Source: Zoogloeaceae bacterium G21618-S1 (GTDB lineage Bacteria > Pseudomonadota > Gammaproteobacteria > Burkholderiales > Rhodocyclaceae). From it: a DNA stretch of 64,000 nt. Below are positions 42,402 through 50,613 of this stretch, piece after piece. Within the stretch, counting starts at the first letter, position 1; every line of letters starts with the position of its first letter. The translations under genes were made by a program, and so were the position numbers. The stretch is from contig JAPWHF010000017.1 of NCBI GenBank assembly GCA_027214125.1, positions 1 through 64,000 on the forward strand, read 5' to 3'. Under the pieces are notes generated by a model. The model worked only from the letters and a program-made list of their open reading frames with translations, did no database searches and was not told the origin of the DNA.

Positions 42402-43012
42402 TGGGCATCCGCGGCAGGCTCAGGCTGTGGTTCTATCAGAGCAGGCGTTTTGGCGGGCGGTATCGTCAGGGAGCGCATTCGAGCGCGATCCTGTCGAAGA
42501 TCCTGATCGGCAAGGACGCCGCGGGGCAGATCGTTCTCGGCGACTACGTCATCTGTGCGGGCGAACTCTACAGTTTCTTCAGCAAGGGCGTCATCTCCGT
42601 CGGCGATTGCAGCTACGTGGGGCAGGGAACGCGGATCTGGGCGCTGTCGCGGGTAGAGATCGGTCGTCGGGTGCTGATCTCGCATGACTGTTTCATCTGC
42701 GACAACCTCACCCATCCGCTGAATGCACAGACACGTCATCAGCAGTACATGGCAAAGCACGGCTTTCCCTTCCCCGAGCAGATTGAGCTCGAGGAGCGCC
42801 CGATACTTATCGGCGACGATGTCTGGGTTGCGGCCGGGGTGACGATTCTTCGGGGTGTGAGCATAGGGCAAGGCGCGGTGATTGCCGCAGGGTCCGTGAT
42901 CACCACGGACGTGCCTGCTGGCGTAGTCGTGGCAGGAAACCCCGCGAGGGTGGTCAAGCAGCTCGGTACGGAGCAAACGATTGAAAGAGGAGTTGTCAAT
43001 GGCATTGCCTGA
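42401..43012 (+). CDS. Left-handed beta-helix acyltransferase (WbbJ-like)
   Basis: A 203-residue hexapeptide-repeat acyltransferase. It has [25 protein letters not shown]-type and [20 protein letters not shown], then [17 protein letters not shown] and [11 protein letters not shown], the usual closing of maltose/sugar O-acetyltransferases. The conserved His in [11 protein letters not shown] is the likely acyl-transfer base. It starts on the preceding stop (TGATG) and overlaps the next gene by 14 bases. Confidence 0.88.
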   Translation: MGIRGRLRLWFYQSRRFGGRYRQGAHSSAILSKILIGKDAAGQIVLGDYVICAGELYSFFSKGVISVGDCSYVGQGTRIWALSRVEIGRRVLISHDCFICDNLTHPLNAQTRHQQYMAKHGFPFPEQIELEERPILIGDDVWVAAGVTILRGVSIGQGAVIAAGSVITTDVPAGVVVAGNPARVVKQLGTEQTIERGVVNGIA

Positions 43013-43925
43013 TCGGTGTCCGCTATGTGCGGCCGGGCGAGAATCGCAGTCGGTCGTCACGCGCCATGTGTATGGCGATGCGTCTGCATCGCGTGCTTTC
43101 TTTCACTGTGCGGCGTGCGATGTTCGCTATCAGTTCCCGGGCCTGACGCCGGATGAAGAGGCGCGATTCTATGCCGCCGAGTTCGAGGGCTTCATGGCGA
43201 GCCGGTCGGGTGAGTCTGGCGGCTGGCTGAAAACCGAGCAGCATCTCGTTGCCAACGAGCCGACGCGCATGCGCCGGATGAAGTATCTGGCGCCCTATCT
43301 GAAGGCGTCTGTCGATATCCTCGAGGTCGGCTGCTCGTCCGGCTTCATGCTCTATCCGCTGGCAGGCGCCGGCCACCGCTGCACGGGTATCGAGCCGTCC
43401 GGTGTCTTCAGCGAGTTTGTGCGGGGGCGGGGTCTTCCGGTCTATCAGTCCGTCGCGGAGCTTCAGCGCGACGTACCGGATGCGCGCTTCGATCTGATCC
43501 TCCATTTCTTTGTTCTCGAACACATCGCAGACCCCGGCGCTTTCCTGAAGGCGCAGCTGGCCATGCTCAAGCCTGGCGGTCGAATCGTTTTCGAGATACC
43601 CAACGCAGCCGATCCGCTGTACTCGGTCTATGACATCCCGGCATTCGAGCGTTTTTACTGGTCGGTGGCCCATCCTTGGTATTTCAGCGAGCCGTCCTTG
43701 CAGTTTTTGCTGACGCGGCTGGGTGAGAGCAGTGAGGTGCTTCGCGACCAGCGATACGACCTGTCCAACCACATGATCTGGGCGCGAGACGGGCGGCCCG
43801 GGGGCATGGGGCGCTTCACCCCTGAGCTTGGCGCCGATGTCGAGGAGTCCTACAAGCAGTCGCTGATCCGCAGCGGCAAGTGCGATACGCTGGTCGGCAT
43901 CATCAGGAAGGATGGGGGGGCTTGA
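42999..43925 (+). CDS. SAM-dependent methyltransferase with N-terminal zinc ribbon
   Basis: A 308-residue methyltransferase. AAAGAGGAG precedes ATG 42999. The N-terminal CPLCAAG ... FHCAACD is a four-cysteine zinc-ribbon, then SAM motif [37 protein letters not shown] and [13 protein letters not shown]. This layout is common in sugar C- or N-methyltransferases of glycan loci. A run of seven G (43914-43920) precedes its stop. Confidence 0.85.
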   Translation: MALPDRCPLCAAGRESQSVVTRHVYGDASASRAFFHCAACDVRYQFPGLTPDEEARFYAAEFEGFMASRSGESGGWLKTEQHLVANEPTRMRRMKYLAPYLKASVDILEVGCSSGFMLYPLAGAGHRCTGIEPSGVFSEFVRGRGLPVYQSVAELQRDVPDARFDLILHFFVLEHIADPGAFLKAQLAMLKPGGRIVFEIPNAADPLYSVYDIPAFERFYWSVAHPWYFSEPSLQFLLTRLGESSEVLRDQRYDLSNHMIWARDGRPGGMGRFTPELGADVEESYKQSLIRSGKCDTLVGIIRKDGGA

Positions 43926-43926
43926 G

Positions 43927-44850
43927 ATGCAGCGGGTTCTGATCACGGGCGTCGGGGGGTTTATCGGGTCCCATGTCGCGCGCCGCTTCCTGCAGGAGGG
44001 ATTTGCAGTCGTCGGGGTCGACGATTTCTCGAACGGCAAAGCCGAGAACGTTCCGCCGGGCGTTGATTTCATCGAAGGCGATCTGGCGCGCCGGTCGACG
44101 ATTGAACGCATTCCGACCGATTGTCGAAGGATTCTGCATCTGGCGGGGCAGTCGTCGGGGGAGATCAGCTTCGATGATCCGGTCGCGGATCTCGAAAAGA
44201 ATACGGTGTCGACGCTGAATCTGATCCGCTACGGTATCGAGCATTCCGTCGAGCGGTTTCTCTACGCGAGCTCGATGTCCGTGTATGGCGCGGTCGACGA
44301 CGCCCCGATCAGTGAATCCCGGACCTGCCGGCCCTTGTCCTGCTACGGGGTAGGAAAATACGCCTCCGAAGACTACTTGCGCGTCTATCTGCGCAAGTTG
44401 CCCGCTGTGATTCTCCGGATGTTCAATGTCTACGGGCCTGGCCAGGATTTGAGCAATCTGCGCCAGGGCATGGTGAGCATCTTTCTGGCGCAGGCATTGA
44501 AGACAGGGCGCATCGAGGTCAAGGGGAGCGTCGAGCGCTTCCGCGACATCATTTATATCGACGATGTGGTCGAGGCCTGGTTCCGCGCCGCTACCCTCGA
44601 AAGCGCCAAGGGCCAGACGCTGAATATCGGAACGGGCGTCAAGACGACCGTCGGTGCGCTTCTTGAGCGCATCTGCAGCCTGGTGCCCGGTGCCTCCTAT
44701 TATGTCGACGGCGGAACGCCGGGGGATCAGAGCGGTATCTATGCAGACGTGTCGGTACTGAAGGATGTGCTCGGGATCGATACGTTTACAATGCTCGATG
44801 CCGGGCTGACGCAGTTCGCCGAGTGGGCTCGGAAGCAATCGGCGAGCTGA
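43927..44850 (+). CDS. NAD-dependent epimerase/dehydratase (SDR)
   Basis: A 307-residue extended SDR, ATG 43927, one base after the previous stop. It has ITGVGGFIGSHVARRFLQEG, VVGVDDFSNGK, YASSMSVYG, CYGVGKYASEDYL (YxxxK) and LRMFNVYGPGQD. It resembles GalE/WbpP-type 4-epimerases of UDP-sugars. The exact substrate is not evident. Together with SDRs at 39.3 and 48.5 kb, it suggests several nucleotide-sugar conversions in this block. Confidence 0.82.
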   Translation: MQRVLITGVGGFIGSHVARRFLQEGFAVVGVDDFSNGKAENVPPGVDFIEGDLARRSTIERIPTDCRRILHLAGQSSGEISFDDPVADLEKNTVSTLNLIRYGIEHSVERFLYASSMSVYGAVDDAPISESRTCRPLSCYGVGKYASEDYLRVYLRKLPAVILRMFNVYGPGQDLSNLRQGMVSIFLAQALKTGRIEVKGSVERFRDIIYIDDVVEAWFRAATLESAKGQTLNIGTGVKTTVGALLERICSLVPGASYYVDGGTPGDQSGIYADVSVLKDVLGIDTFTMLDAGLTQFAEWARKQSAS

Positions 44851-44891
44851 TTTTCTGACAACGATCCATTCTTTATGGCACTCACAAAACC

Positions 44892-45641
44892 ATGAATATT
44901 CTCGCCTTGATTCCCGCACGGATGGGTAGCAGCCGTTTCCCTGGAAAACCGATGGCGCCGATCCTCGGAAAGCCGATGATCGGGCATGTGTACGAGCGCG
45001 TTGCAAAATCGCCGATGCTCGCCCTGACCGCCGTGGCAACCTGCGACAAGGAAATCTTCGACTATGTCGAATCGATCGGCGGCGTGGCGGTCATGACGGG
45101 GAACGAGCACGAGCGTGCGTCGGATCGCTGCGCGGAAGCCCTCGTCGCGCTCGAGCGCGCCAACAACACGACATACGACATTGTCGTGATGGTTCAGGGC
45201 GACGAGCCCATGACCCATCACGACATGATTGCCGAGGCCGTGCAGCCATTGATCGACCACCCCGATGTTCAGGTCACCAATTTGCTGGGCAAGATCAAGG
45301 ATGCGGCCGAGTTCGAGGACAGGAACTGCATCAAGGTCGTCTGCGATCTTCAGTTGAATGCCATGTATTTCTCCCGGGAGCCGATCCCGACCCGTTGCAA
45401 GGTCGATCAGATTCCGATGGGCAAGCAGGTCTGCGTCATTCCGTTTCGTCGGCAATTTCTGCTCGATTACACCAAGCTTGCGCCCACGCCGCTGGAGATC
45501 GCGGAGTCGGTGGACATGATGCGTGTGCTTGAGCATGGAATGCGTGTTCGAATGGCGCCCACCCGGCACGACACCCAGGCGGTCGATACGCCGGCGGATC
45601 TGAAGAAGGTCCAGGGCTTGATGCAGGGACTTGATGCCTGA
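44892..45641 (+). CDS. KdsB-like CMP-sugar-acid (CMP-Kdo type) cytidylyltransferase
   Basis: A 249-residue cytidylyltransferase with the KdsB opening ILALIPARMGSSRFPGKPMA, TGNEHERASDRCAEAL (Kdo-binding region), VVMVQGDEPM, and TRHDTQAVDTPADL near the end. It activates a 2-keto-3-deoxy sugar acid with CTP. The genome must also have a standard KdsB for lipid A (waaA is present), so this locus-borne copy probably handles a different acid, perhaps the product of the aldolase 2.5 kb upstream. The preceding gap is 41 nt. Confidence 0.83.
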   Translation: MNILALIPARMGSSRFPGKPMAPILGKPMIGHVYERVAKSPMLALTAVATCDKEIFDYVESIGGVAVMTGNEHERASDRCAEALVALERANNTTYDIVVMVQGDEPMTHHDMIAEAVQPLIDHPDVQVTNLLGKIKDAAEFEDRNCIKVVCDLQLNAMYFSREPIPTRCKVDQIPMGKQVCVIPFRRQFLLDYTKLAPTPLEIAESVDMMRVLEHGMRVRMAPTRHDTQAVDTPADLKKVQGLMQGLDA

Positions 45642-47586
45642 CAGTGATTGCCGGCCAAGCGAAAGCACGGCGGGGCGTGTTCTGGTCTGGGACGCGGAGG
45701 GTGTGCCAGACGCCGGCTTTGAGCTGACGGTCCTCTGGCAAGGTTTCGAGCAAGGCTCGTCGCAGGGCGGGCGGATGGTCTCCATTGCACGTCTCGTCGA
45801 GGACGGTGCCGATGCGCTGAGGGCGCGCTATCTCGCGTGGCTGTATGCCCTTGGCCAAGCACCGGTTCACGACAGGACGGTTGCCGAGCATCTGATGATT
45901 CGGCCGGCGCTCAGCTATTGGTGGATGGCCGCTCCGGCGCAGAAGTTCAGCATCTCGGCGACATCCTTCGTGCCCGATGCGATGAAACTGCTCGCGCTGG
46001 AGACTTTGCTGGCCAACGAGAAGGGGCGGGCGGTCGTGCTGTATTCGGCCAATGCACGGCTGGCTGAATGCCTGGCGTCGTATTGCGCAGACATGCAGTG
46101 CCGCTTCGAATGGCGTCAACCCGAGCCGTCCGGGCCGGCGGTGCAGTCACGACGAAGTGCCTACGGCCGGCTTTCACCCCGGCTGCGTGCCGTGATCTCG
46201 TTCGGGTGGTATTGCGCGTCCAGGTTGCCTGCAGTTTTTCGTCAATCGCGCGCGCGCGCGCGGGCCGGGACGCTGTCCTTCTTTGACGTGCTGGTGCATC
46301 TGGACCGGCGGGCGATTGATTCCGGTCGATTCATGTCGAACTACTGGGGCCCTCTTGTCGATCGGCTTGCCGATGACGGGGTCCGGACCAACTGGTTTCA
46401 CTTCTTTCATCCGCACGCTGCCGTCCCGACGTTTGCCGCGGCGCTTCGCCTTGTCGGGCGCTTTCAGGAAAACGCAGCCGGCCGGCAGTTTCACGGCTTG
46501 ATCGACATGTTTCCGCCGCTCACGAAGGCCGTCCGGGCGTGGCGTGACTACCGGCGCCTTCAGCGGGCGGTCCGTTCGATTGAGGGTTTCCACGCCGAGG
46601 TGCGCCCGGAGGGATCGGTCCTCCAGCTTTGGCCGCTGCATCAGGACGAGTGGACGGAGTCGGTGTCGGGACCCAATGCCCTGATGGAATGCCTTCGGCT
46701 CGGCTTGTTTGAAGTGGCCCTGGCCCGCCTTCCCCGGCAGCAGGCCGGCGTGTATATCTGCGAGAACCAACCTTGGGAGATGTCGCTGATTTATGCGTGG
46801 CGAAACAGCGGCCATGGCAAACTCATCGCGGCGCCCCATTCGACGATTCGCTATTGGGATTTGCGGTATTTTTATGACCGGCGCAGCTATTCTTCCGCCA
46901 GACCGAGTGACCTGCCCATGCCCGATCACTACGCCGTGAATGGTCCCGTCGCCAAGGCGGCGGCGCTGGCCGGCGCGTATCCGGCAGACAAGATCGTCGA
47001 CGTCGAGGCGCTGCGATTCATGCATCTCGGTCGCCCAAGCACGCACCGCAAGCCCGGGCGTGAGCGCACAGGTATGCTGATCTGCGGCGATTTTCTGTCG
47101 ACGACCAACGACAGGATTTTCGACTGGCTGCAACGGGCCGAGGCGGATCTGCCAGCCGGCGCGAGCTTTGTCTTCAAGCCGCACCCGGCCTTCCCTTACC
47201 AAGCGGCCCCTGATTTTGCAGCGCGCATCGGCTTGCGCGTCGACGAGCGGGCGCTTGAGGAATTGCTGCCGGACTGCGACATCGTCGTCACAAGTGCGAT
47301 CACCTCTGCGGCCGTCGATGCCTATTGTGCGGGCAAGCAGGTCATACAGATTCCCGATGGGCATGGGGTGAACGCCAATGCGTTGCGCGGGCTGGCCGGC
47401 GCTCGATTGGTAAGCTCGCCCAGCGATCTGGCTGGCGCGCTTCAAGCGGCTTTGGCCGGCGACGCGGTCGCGGTGGCAGAGCCTTACTTCAATCTGGACC
47501 CGTCCCTGCGGGCATGGCGGGAAGCGCTGGGGGCGGGGCAGGACGTGCAGACCATTCAAACCAAGTCAGGATCGGGAGACCGCTGA
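45634..47586 (+). CDS. Large surface carbohydrate biosynthesis protein, putative transferase
   Basis: A 650-residue cytoplasmic protein, ATG 45634, overlapping the cytidylyltransferase by 8 bases. The C-terminal ~250 residues look GT-B-like: FVFKPHPAFPYQA, LLPDCDIVVTSAITSAAVDA, GKQVIQIPDGHGVNANALRG. HPAFP and a D-I-V-V-T-S loop are usual in KpsS/CDP-glycerol-transferase-like and LIC-type surface-carbohydrate families. The N-terminal half (LVWDAEGVPDAGFELTVLWQ) has no recognised motif. Its gene is coupled to the CMP transferase, so it may be the glycosyltransferase for that CMP-sugar. A (CG)8 run sits at 46247-46262. Confidence 0.7.
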   Translation: MPDSDCRPSESTAGRVLVWDAEGVPDAGFELTVLWQGFEQGSSQGGRMVSIARLVEDGADALRARYLAWLYALGQAPVHDRTVAEHLMIRPALSYWWMAAPAQKFSISATSFVPDAMKLLALETLLANEKGRAVVLYSANARLAECLASYCADMQCRFEWRQPEPSGPAVQSRRSAYGRLSPRLRAVISFGWYCASRLPAVFRQSRARARAGTLSFFDVLVHLDRRAIDSGRFMSNYWGPLVDRLADDGVRTNWFHFFHPHAAVPTFAAALRLVGRFQENAAGRQFHGLIDMFPPLTKAVRAWRDYRRLQRAVRSIEGFHAEVRPEGSVLQLWPLHQDEWTESVSGPNALMECLRLGLFEVALARLPRQQAGVYICENQPWEMSLIYAWRNSGHGKLIAAPHSTIRYWDLRYFYDRRSYSSARPSDLPMPDHYAVNGPVAKAAALAGAYPADKIVDVEALRFMHLGRPSTHRKPGRERTGMLICGDFLSTTNDRIFDWLQRAEADLPAGASFVFKPHPAFPYQAAPDFAARIGLRVDERALEELLPDCDIVVTSAITSAAVDAYCAGKQVIQIPDGHGVNANALRGLAGARLVSSPSDLAGALQAALAGDAVAVAEPYFNLDPSLRAWREALGAGQDVQTIQTKSGSGDR

Positions 47587-48470
47587 TGCCTCAGCAACCG
47601 ACGCATCCGAGCGCCGAGGCCTTGCCAGCGTTATCCGTGGTCATGGCCACGCTGGGTGGGGCGCAGATTGCGCGAACGATTGCAGAAATGAACCGAGGCT
47701 CGGTTCGGCCGACGGAGATTCTCATCTGCATCCCGGAAGAGGACGCGCACCGCGTGGCGACCTTGTCAGTCGATAACGTGCGCATCGTGCCCACCAAGGT
47801 GCGCGGGCAGGTCGCGCAACGGGCAGAAGGGTTCCGGCAGGCGTTGTGCCCGATCGTAATGCAGCTGGACGACGACATTCTGCTCGCCAGAGATGCCATC
47901 GAGGCCTTGATGGCGTCGCTGGTGGCGTTGGGGCGAGGGCATGTCGTTGGCGCCGTTTTCTACAATTCGGTGACCGCCGAACCCTTGTCGAAGATCGACA
48001 CCGGGCTGCGCGGATTCATCATCAATCTCTATGAGAGTGCCGTGCGTGGGCTGCCATGGGGAAAGCGCCGCATGGGCGCGCTGAGCAAGATCGGCGGCTG
48101 CGGCAGCGTAGACCCCCGGTGCTGCGACGAAGACCTGGTGACGACCGCCTGGCTGCCGGGCGGGTGCTCCCTGTCCTTTCGCGAAGACCTGGTCCTGGAC
48201 GCCTTCTTTCCCTTCCGCGGAAAGGCCTACTCTGAAGACATTATTCATTCCTGTCTGAGGGCGCGGAAGGGCATGACGCACCACGTTGCGGTGACCGCCA
48301 AGGCGACGATCCTTCCGCCGGAGCGCGGGGTGACGCGCGACAGTGCCATGGCCGAAATCAGGGCGCGACGATACGCTGCGCAAATGCTGGGCGGTAACAT
48401 GGCTCGGGCCACCTTCGCCGCCATTCTCGACATCGTCCGGCGCCAGGTGGCTGCCTTGCTCGCGCGATAG
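47586..48470 (+). CDS. Family 2 glycosyltransferase
   Basis: A 294-residue GT-A-type glycosyltransferase starting on the preceding stop (TGATG). It has LPALSVVMATLGGAQIARTI, VRGQVAQRAEGFRQA, VMQLDDDILLARDAIEAL (DxD metal motif) and WLPGGCSLSFREDLVLDAFF with AYSEDIIHS (catalytic ED pair). No membrane segment is seen. It would transfer one sugar of the repeat unit. Confidence 0.87.
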   Translation: MPQQPTHPSAEALPALSVVMATLGGAQIARTIAEMNRGSVRPTEILICIPEEDAHRVATLSVDNVRIVPTKVRGQVAQRAEGFRQALCPIVMQLDDDILLARDAIEALMASLVALGRGHVVGAVFYNSVTAEPLSKIDTGLRGFIINLYESAVRGLPWGKRRMGALSKIGGCGSVDPRCCDEDLVTTAWLPGGCSLSFREDLVLDAFFPFRGKAYSEDIIHSCLRARKGMTHHVAVTAKATILPPERGVTRDSAMAEIRARRYAAQMLGGNMARATFAAILDIVRRQVAALLAR

Positions 48471-48478
48471 GGGGTTTG

Positions 48479-49429
48479 ATGACGGCCTCCAATATCGTTC
48501 TGACCGGTGGGACCGGTTTCATAGGGCGGCACTTCGTGCAAGCGGCGCAGGGTCGTGCGATCAGCGCTTTGACGCGTGGGCTGAAGGATCGCTCCGGCTC
48601 ACCCGACAGCGTCAGGTGGGTTACCGGCGATCTCGTCTCGCCCCGGATCTGGGCCTCGCTCTTGACGCCAGGATGTACCGTCATCAATCTGGCCTATCCG
48701 GAAAGCCTGCCGTCCGAGCAGTCGCTTGGGGCAGCGCAAACGATGGTCAGGGCATGCGCCGAGGCGAATGCGGCGAGGCTGATCCACTGCAGTACGGTAT
48801 CGGTCTATGGGCGCACATCGGGCGGGATGATTGATGAGACGACGTCCTGCAACCCGCTGGATGAATATGGGGGCAGAAAGCTGGCCATCGAGGAGGCGAT
48901 TCGCGCGTCGGATTCGGGCGCCTGCGAGGTTGCAGTGCTTCGCCCGGCTGCCGTTTTCGGTGCCGGTGGACAGAATCTCGTCGCTTTGGCGAACAGCCTC
49001 TGCGGCGGCGCGGCCCCGGCCAACTACCTGCGGGCATCGCTGTTTGGTCGGCGGAGGATGCATCTTGTACCGGTGCAGACGGTGGTTGCTGCCTTGTTGT
49101 TTCTGGCCGATTGCGAGCGCCCCATTGGCGGCGAGGTGTTCAATGTGTCCGACGATGACGAGGCGCTGAACAATTTCCGGGATGTTGAGAGGATTCTTGC
49201 CGAGGCGCTGGAGATTCCAGCGCGCAAGCTCCCCGTTCTGCCCATGCCGTCCGTCGTGCTGAAAGCGCTGTTGCACTTGCGTGGGCGAAGCGAGCGAGAT
49301 CCGCATTGCGTGTATCGCGCCGACAAGATTCGGCAATTGGGGTTCGTGTCCCCCATCGATTTCGAAGCCGCGCTTCGATCATTTGCGATGCTTTGCCGAT
49401 CGGACCGAGTCGTGCGAGGACGGCCTTGA
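48479..49429 (+). CDS. NAD-dependent epimerase/reductase (SDR)
   Basis: A 316-residue extended SDR, ATG 48479 with a G-run four bases upstream. It has VLTGGTGFIGRHFVQAA, HCSTVSVYGRTSGG, NPLDEYGGRKLAIEEA (YxxxK) and LRPAAVFGAGG. It resembles 4-ketoreductase/4-epimerase members of polysaccharide loci. The substrate is not determined. Confidence 0.82.
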   Translation: MTASNIVLTGGTGFIGRHFVQAAQGRAISALTRGLKDRSGSPDSVRWVTGDLVSPRIWASLLTPGCTVINLAYPESLPSEQSLGAAQTMVRACAEANAARLIHCSTVSVYGRTSGGMIDETTSCNPLDEYGGRKLAIEEAIRASDSGACEVAVLRPAAVFGAGGQNLVALANSLCGGAAPANYLRASLFGRRRMHLVPVQTVVAALLFLADCERPIGGEVFNVSDDDEALNNFRDVERILAEALEIPARKLPVLPMPSVVLKALLHLRGRSERDPHCVYRADKIRQLGFVSPIDFEAALRSFAMLCRSDRVVRGRP

Positions 49430-49431
49430 AA

Positions 49432-50613
49432 ATGCTTTTGGTCAATCACTTGCTGGACCCCGTGTCGGGCGGGGGGACGGCGGAGCGTACGCTCCAGATG
49501 GCGCGTTTTCTCGCGACGGAAGGTGCCGAATGCACCTTGCTGACGCTGGATATCGGCGGCATTGGCGCAGGGGCGCGCCCGTCGCTGTTCAGCGGCGTCA
49601 AGGTCGTGGCCGTCCCGTGCCTGAACCAGCGCTTCTTCCTGCCTTACCTGCGTTACGCCAAGCTCAAGGCGCTTGTGGAGGACGCCGATGTCGTCTATCT
49701 GTCGGGGCACTGGACACTCCTCAACGCATGGGTTTTTCATGTCTGCAAGCGGCTCGGAAAGCCTTATCTCTTTTGCCCGGCCGGTGCGCTCAAGCCTTTT
49801 GGGCGCTCTCGTGTCTTGAAATGGTTTTACGCCAAGCTCGTCGGCGGCAGCCTGGCGCGATCGGCAGCCGCCTGTGTGGCGGTCACCGAGGGAGAGAAAT
49901 CGGATTTTGCCGAGTGCGGGGTCCCGGCTGAGCGTGTGGTCGTGGTGCCAAACGGGATTGATCCCGGCGAATATGTGCTAGCCAACCCGACAGAGGAGGT
50001 GGCCAGTTTCCGCCGCAAGCTCGGGCTCGATGAGTCGCGCTTCATTCTTTTCCTTGGTCGTTTGAACCCGATCAAGGGGCCGGATCTCTTGCTGGAGGCG
50101 TTTTCACGCTTGCCGCCATCGGTTCGGGATGTCCACCTGGTGCTGGCCGGGCCGGATGGCGGCATGAGAGGGCTTCTTGAGCAGAGCGTCGCCGCGCTCG
50201 GTCTCGACGGACGGGTTCACTTTGCCGGTTACGTCGGTGGCTCAGAGAAGGTCGCCGCGCTGCATGCGGCCACGGTGCTGGCCATACCCTCGCGCCGCGA
50301 GGCAATGTCCATTGTCGTTCTGGAGGGTGGTATTTGCGGCTGCCCCGTAGTATTTACGGATACTTGCGGTCTCGACGAAATTGCACACGACGATGCGGGC
50401 GTCATGGTTCCGGTTTCGGCCGTTGCGCTCGCAGAGGCCATAGAGAATCTGCTTGCGAGTCCTGAAGAGCTGCGTCGCTCCGGCGAGCAGTTGCAGCGTA
50501 TAATCCGTCAGCATTATTTGTGGCAATCACAGGCGCGGCGCCTTCTGGCCTTGGCGGAGCATGTCGCCTCGAATCCAGGCCAGCTAAAAACGGGTAGTCG
50601 TGTCGGGCAATGA
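49432..50613 (+). CDS. Family 4 glycosyltransferase (GT-B)
   Basis: A 393-residue GT4. ATG 49432 is used; TTG 49426 overlaps the previous stop and has GAGGA five bases upstream, so it is a serious alternative. It has HLLDPVSGGGTAERTLQMAR (acceptor side), VVPNGIDPGEY, FLGRLNPIKGPDLLLEAF, and a donor-binding block IPSRREAMSIVVLEGGICG (EX7E-like). It adds a sugar to the lipid-linked intermediate on the cytoplasmic face. Confidence 0.9.
   Translation: MLLVNHLLDPVSGGGTAERTLQMARFLATEGAECTLLTLDIGGIGAGARPSLFSGVKVVAVPCLNQRFFLPYLRYAKLKALVEDADVVYLSGHWTLLNAWVFHVCKRLGKPYLFCPAGALKPFGRSRVLKWFYAKLVGGSLARSAAACVAVTEGEKSDFAECGVPAERVVVVPNGIDPGEYVLANPTEEVASFRRKLGLDESRFILFLGRLNPIKGPDLLLEAFSRLPPSVRDVHLVLAGPDGGMRGLLEQSVAALGLDGRVHFAGYVGGSEKVAALHAATVLAIPSRREAMSIVVLEGGICGCPVVFTDTCGLDEIAHDDAGVMVPVSAVALAEAIENLLASPEELRRSGEQLQRIIRQHYLWQSQARRLLALAEHVASNPGQLKTGSRVGQ

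Noticed and set aside
44892-45641. Housekeeping kdsB
   Set aside because: It is embedded in the glycan operon with an aldolase and transferase and away from lpxK or other lipid A genes, so a pathway-specific copy is more likely.
46174-47559. 461-codon minus-strand frame opposite the 650-residue gene
   Set aside because: No motif, and the plus-strand gene is coupled to its neighbours.
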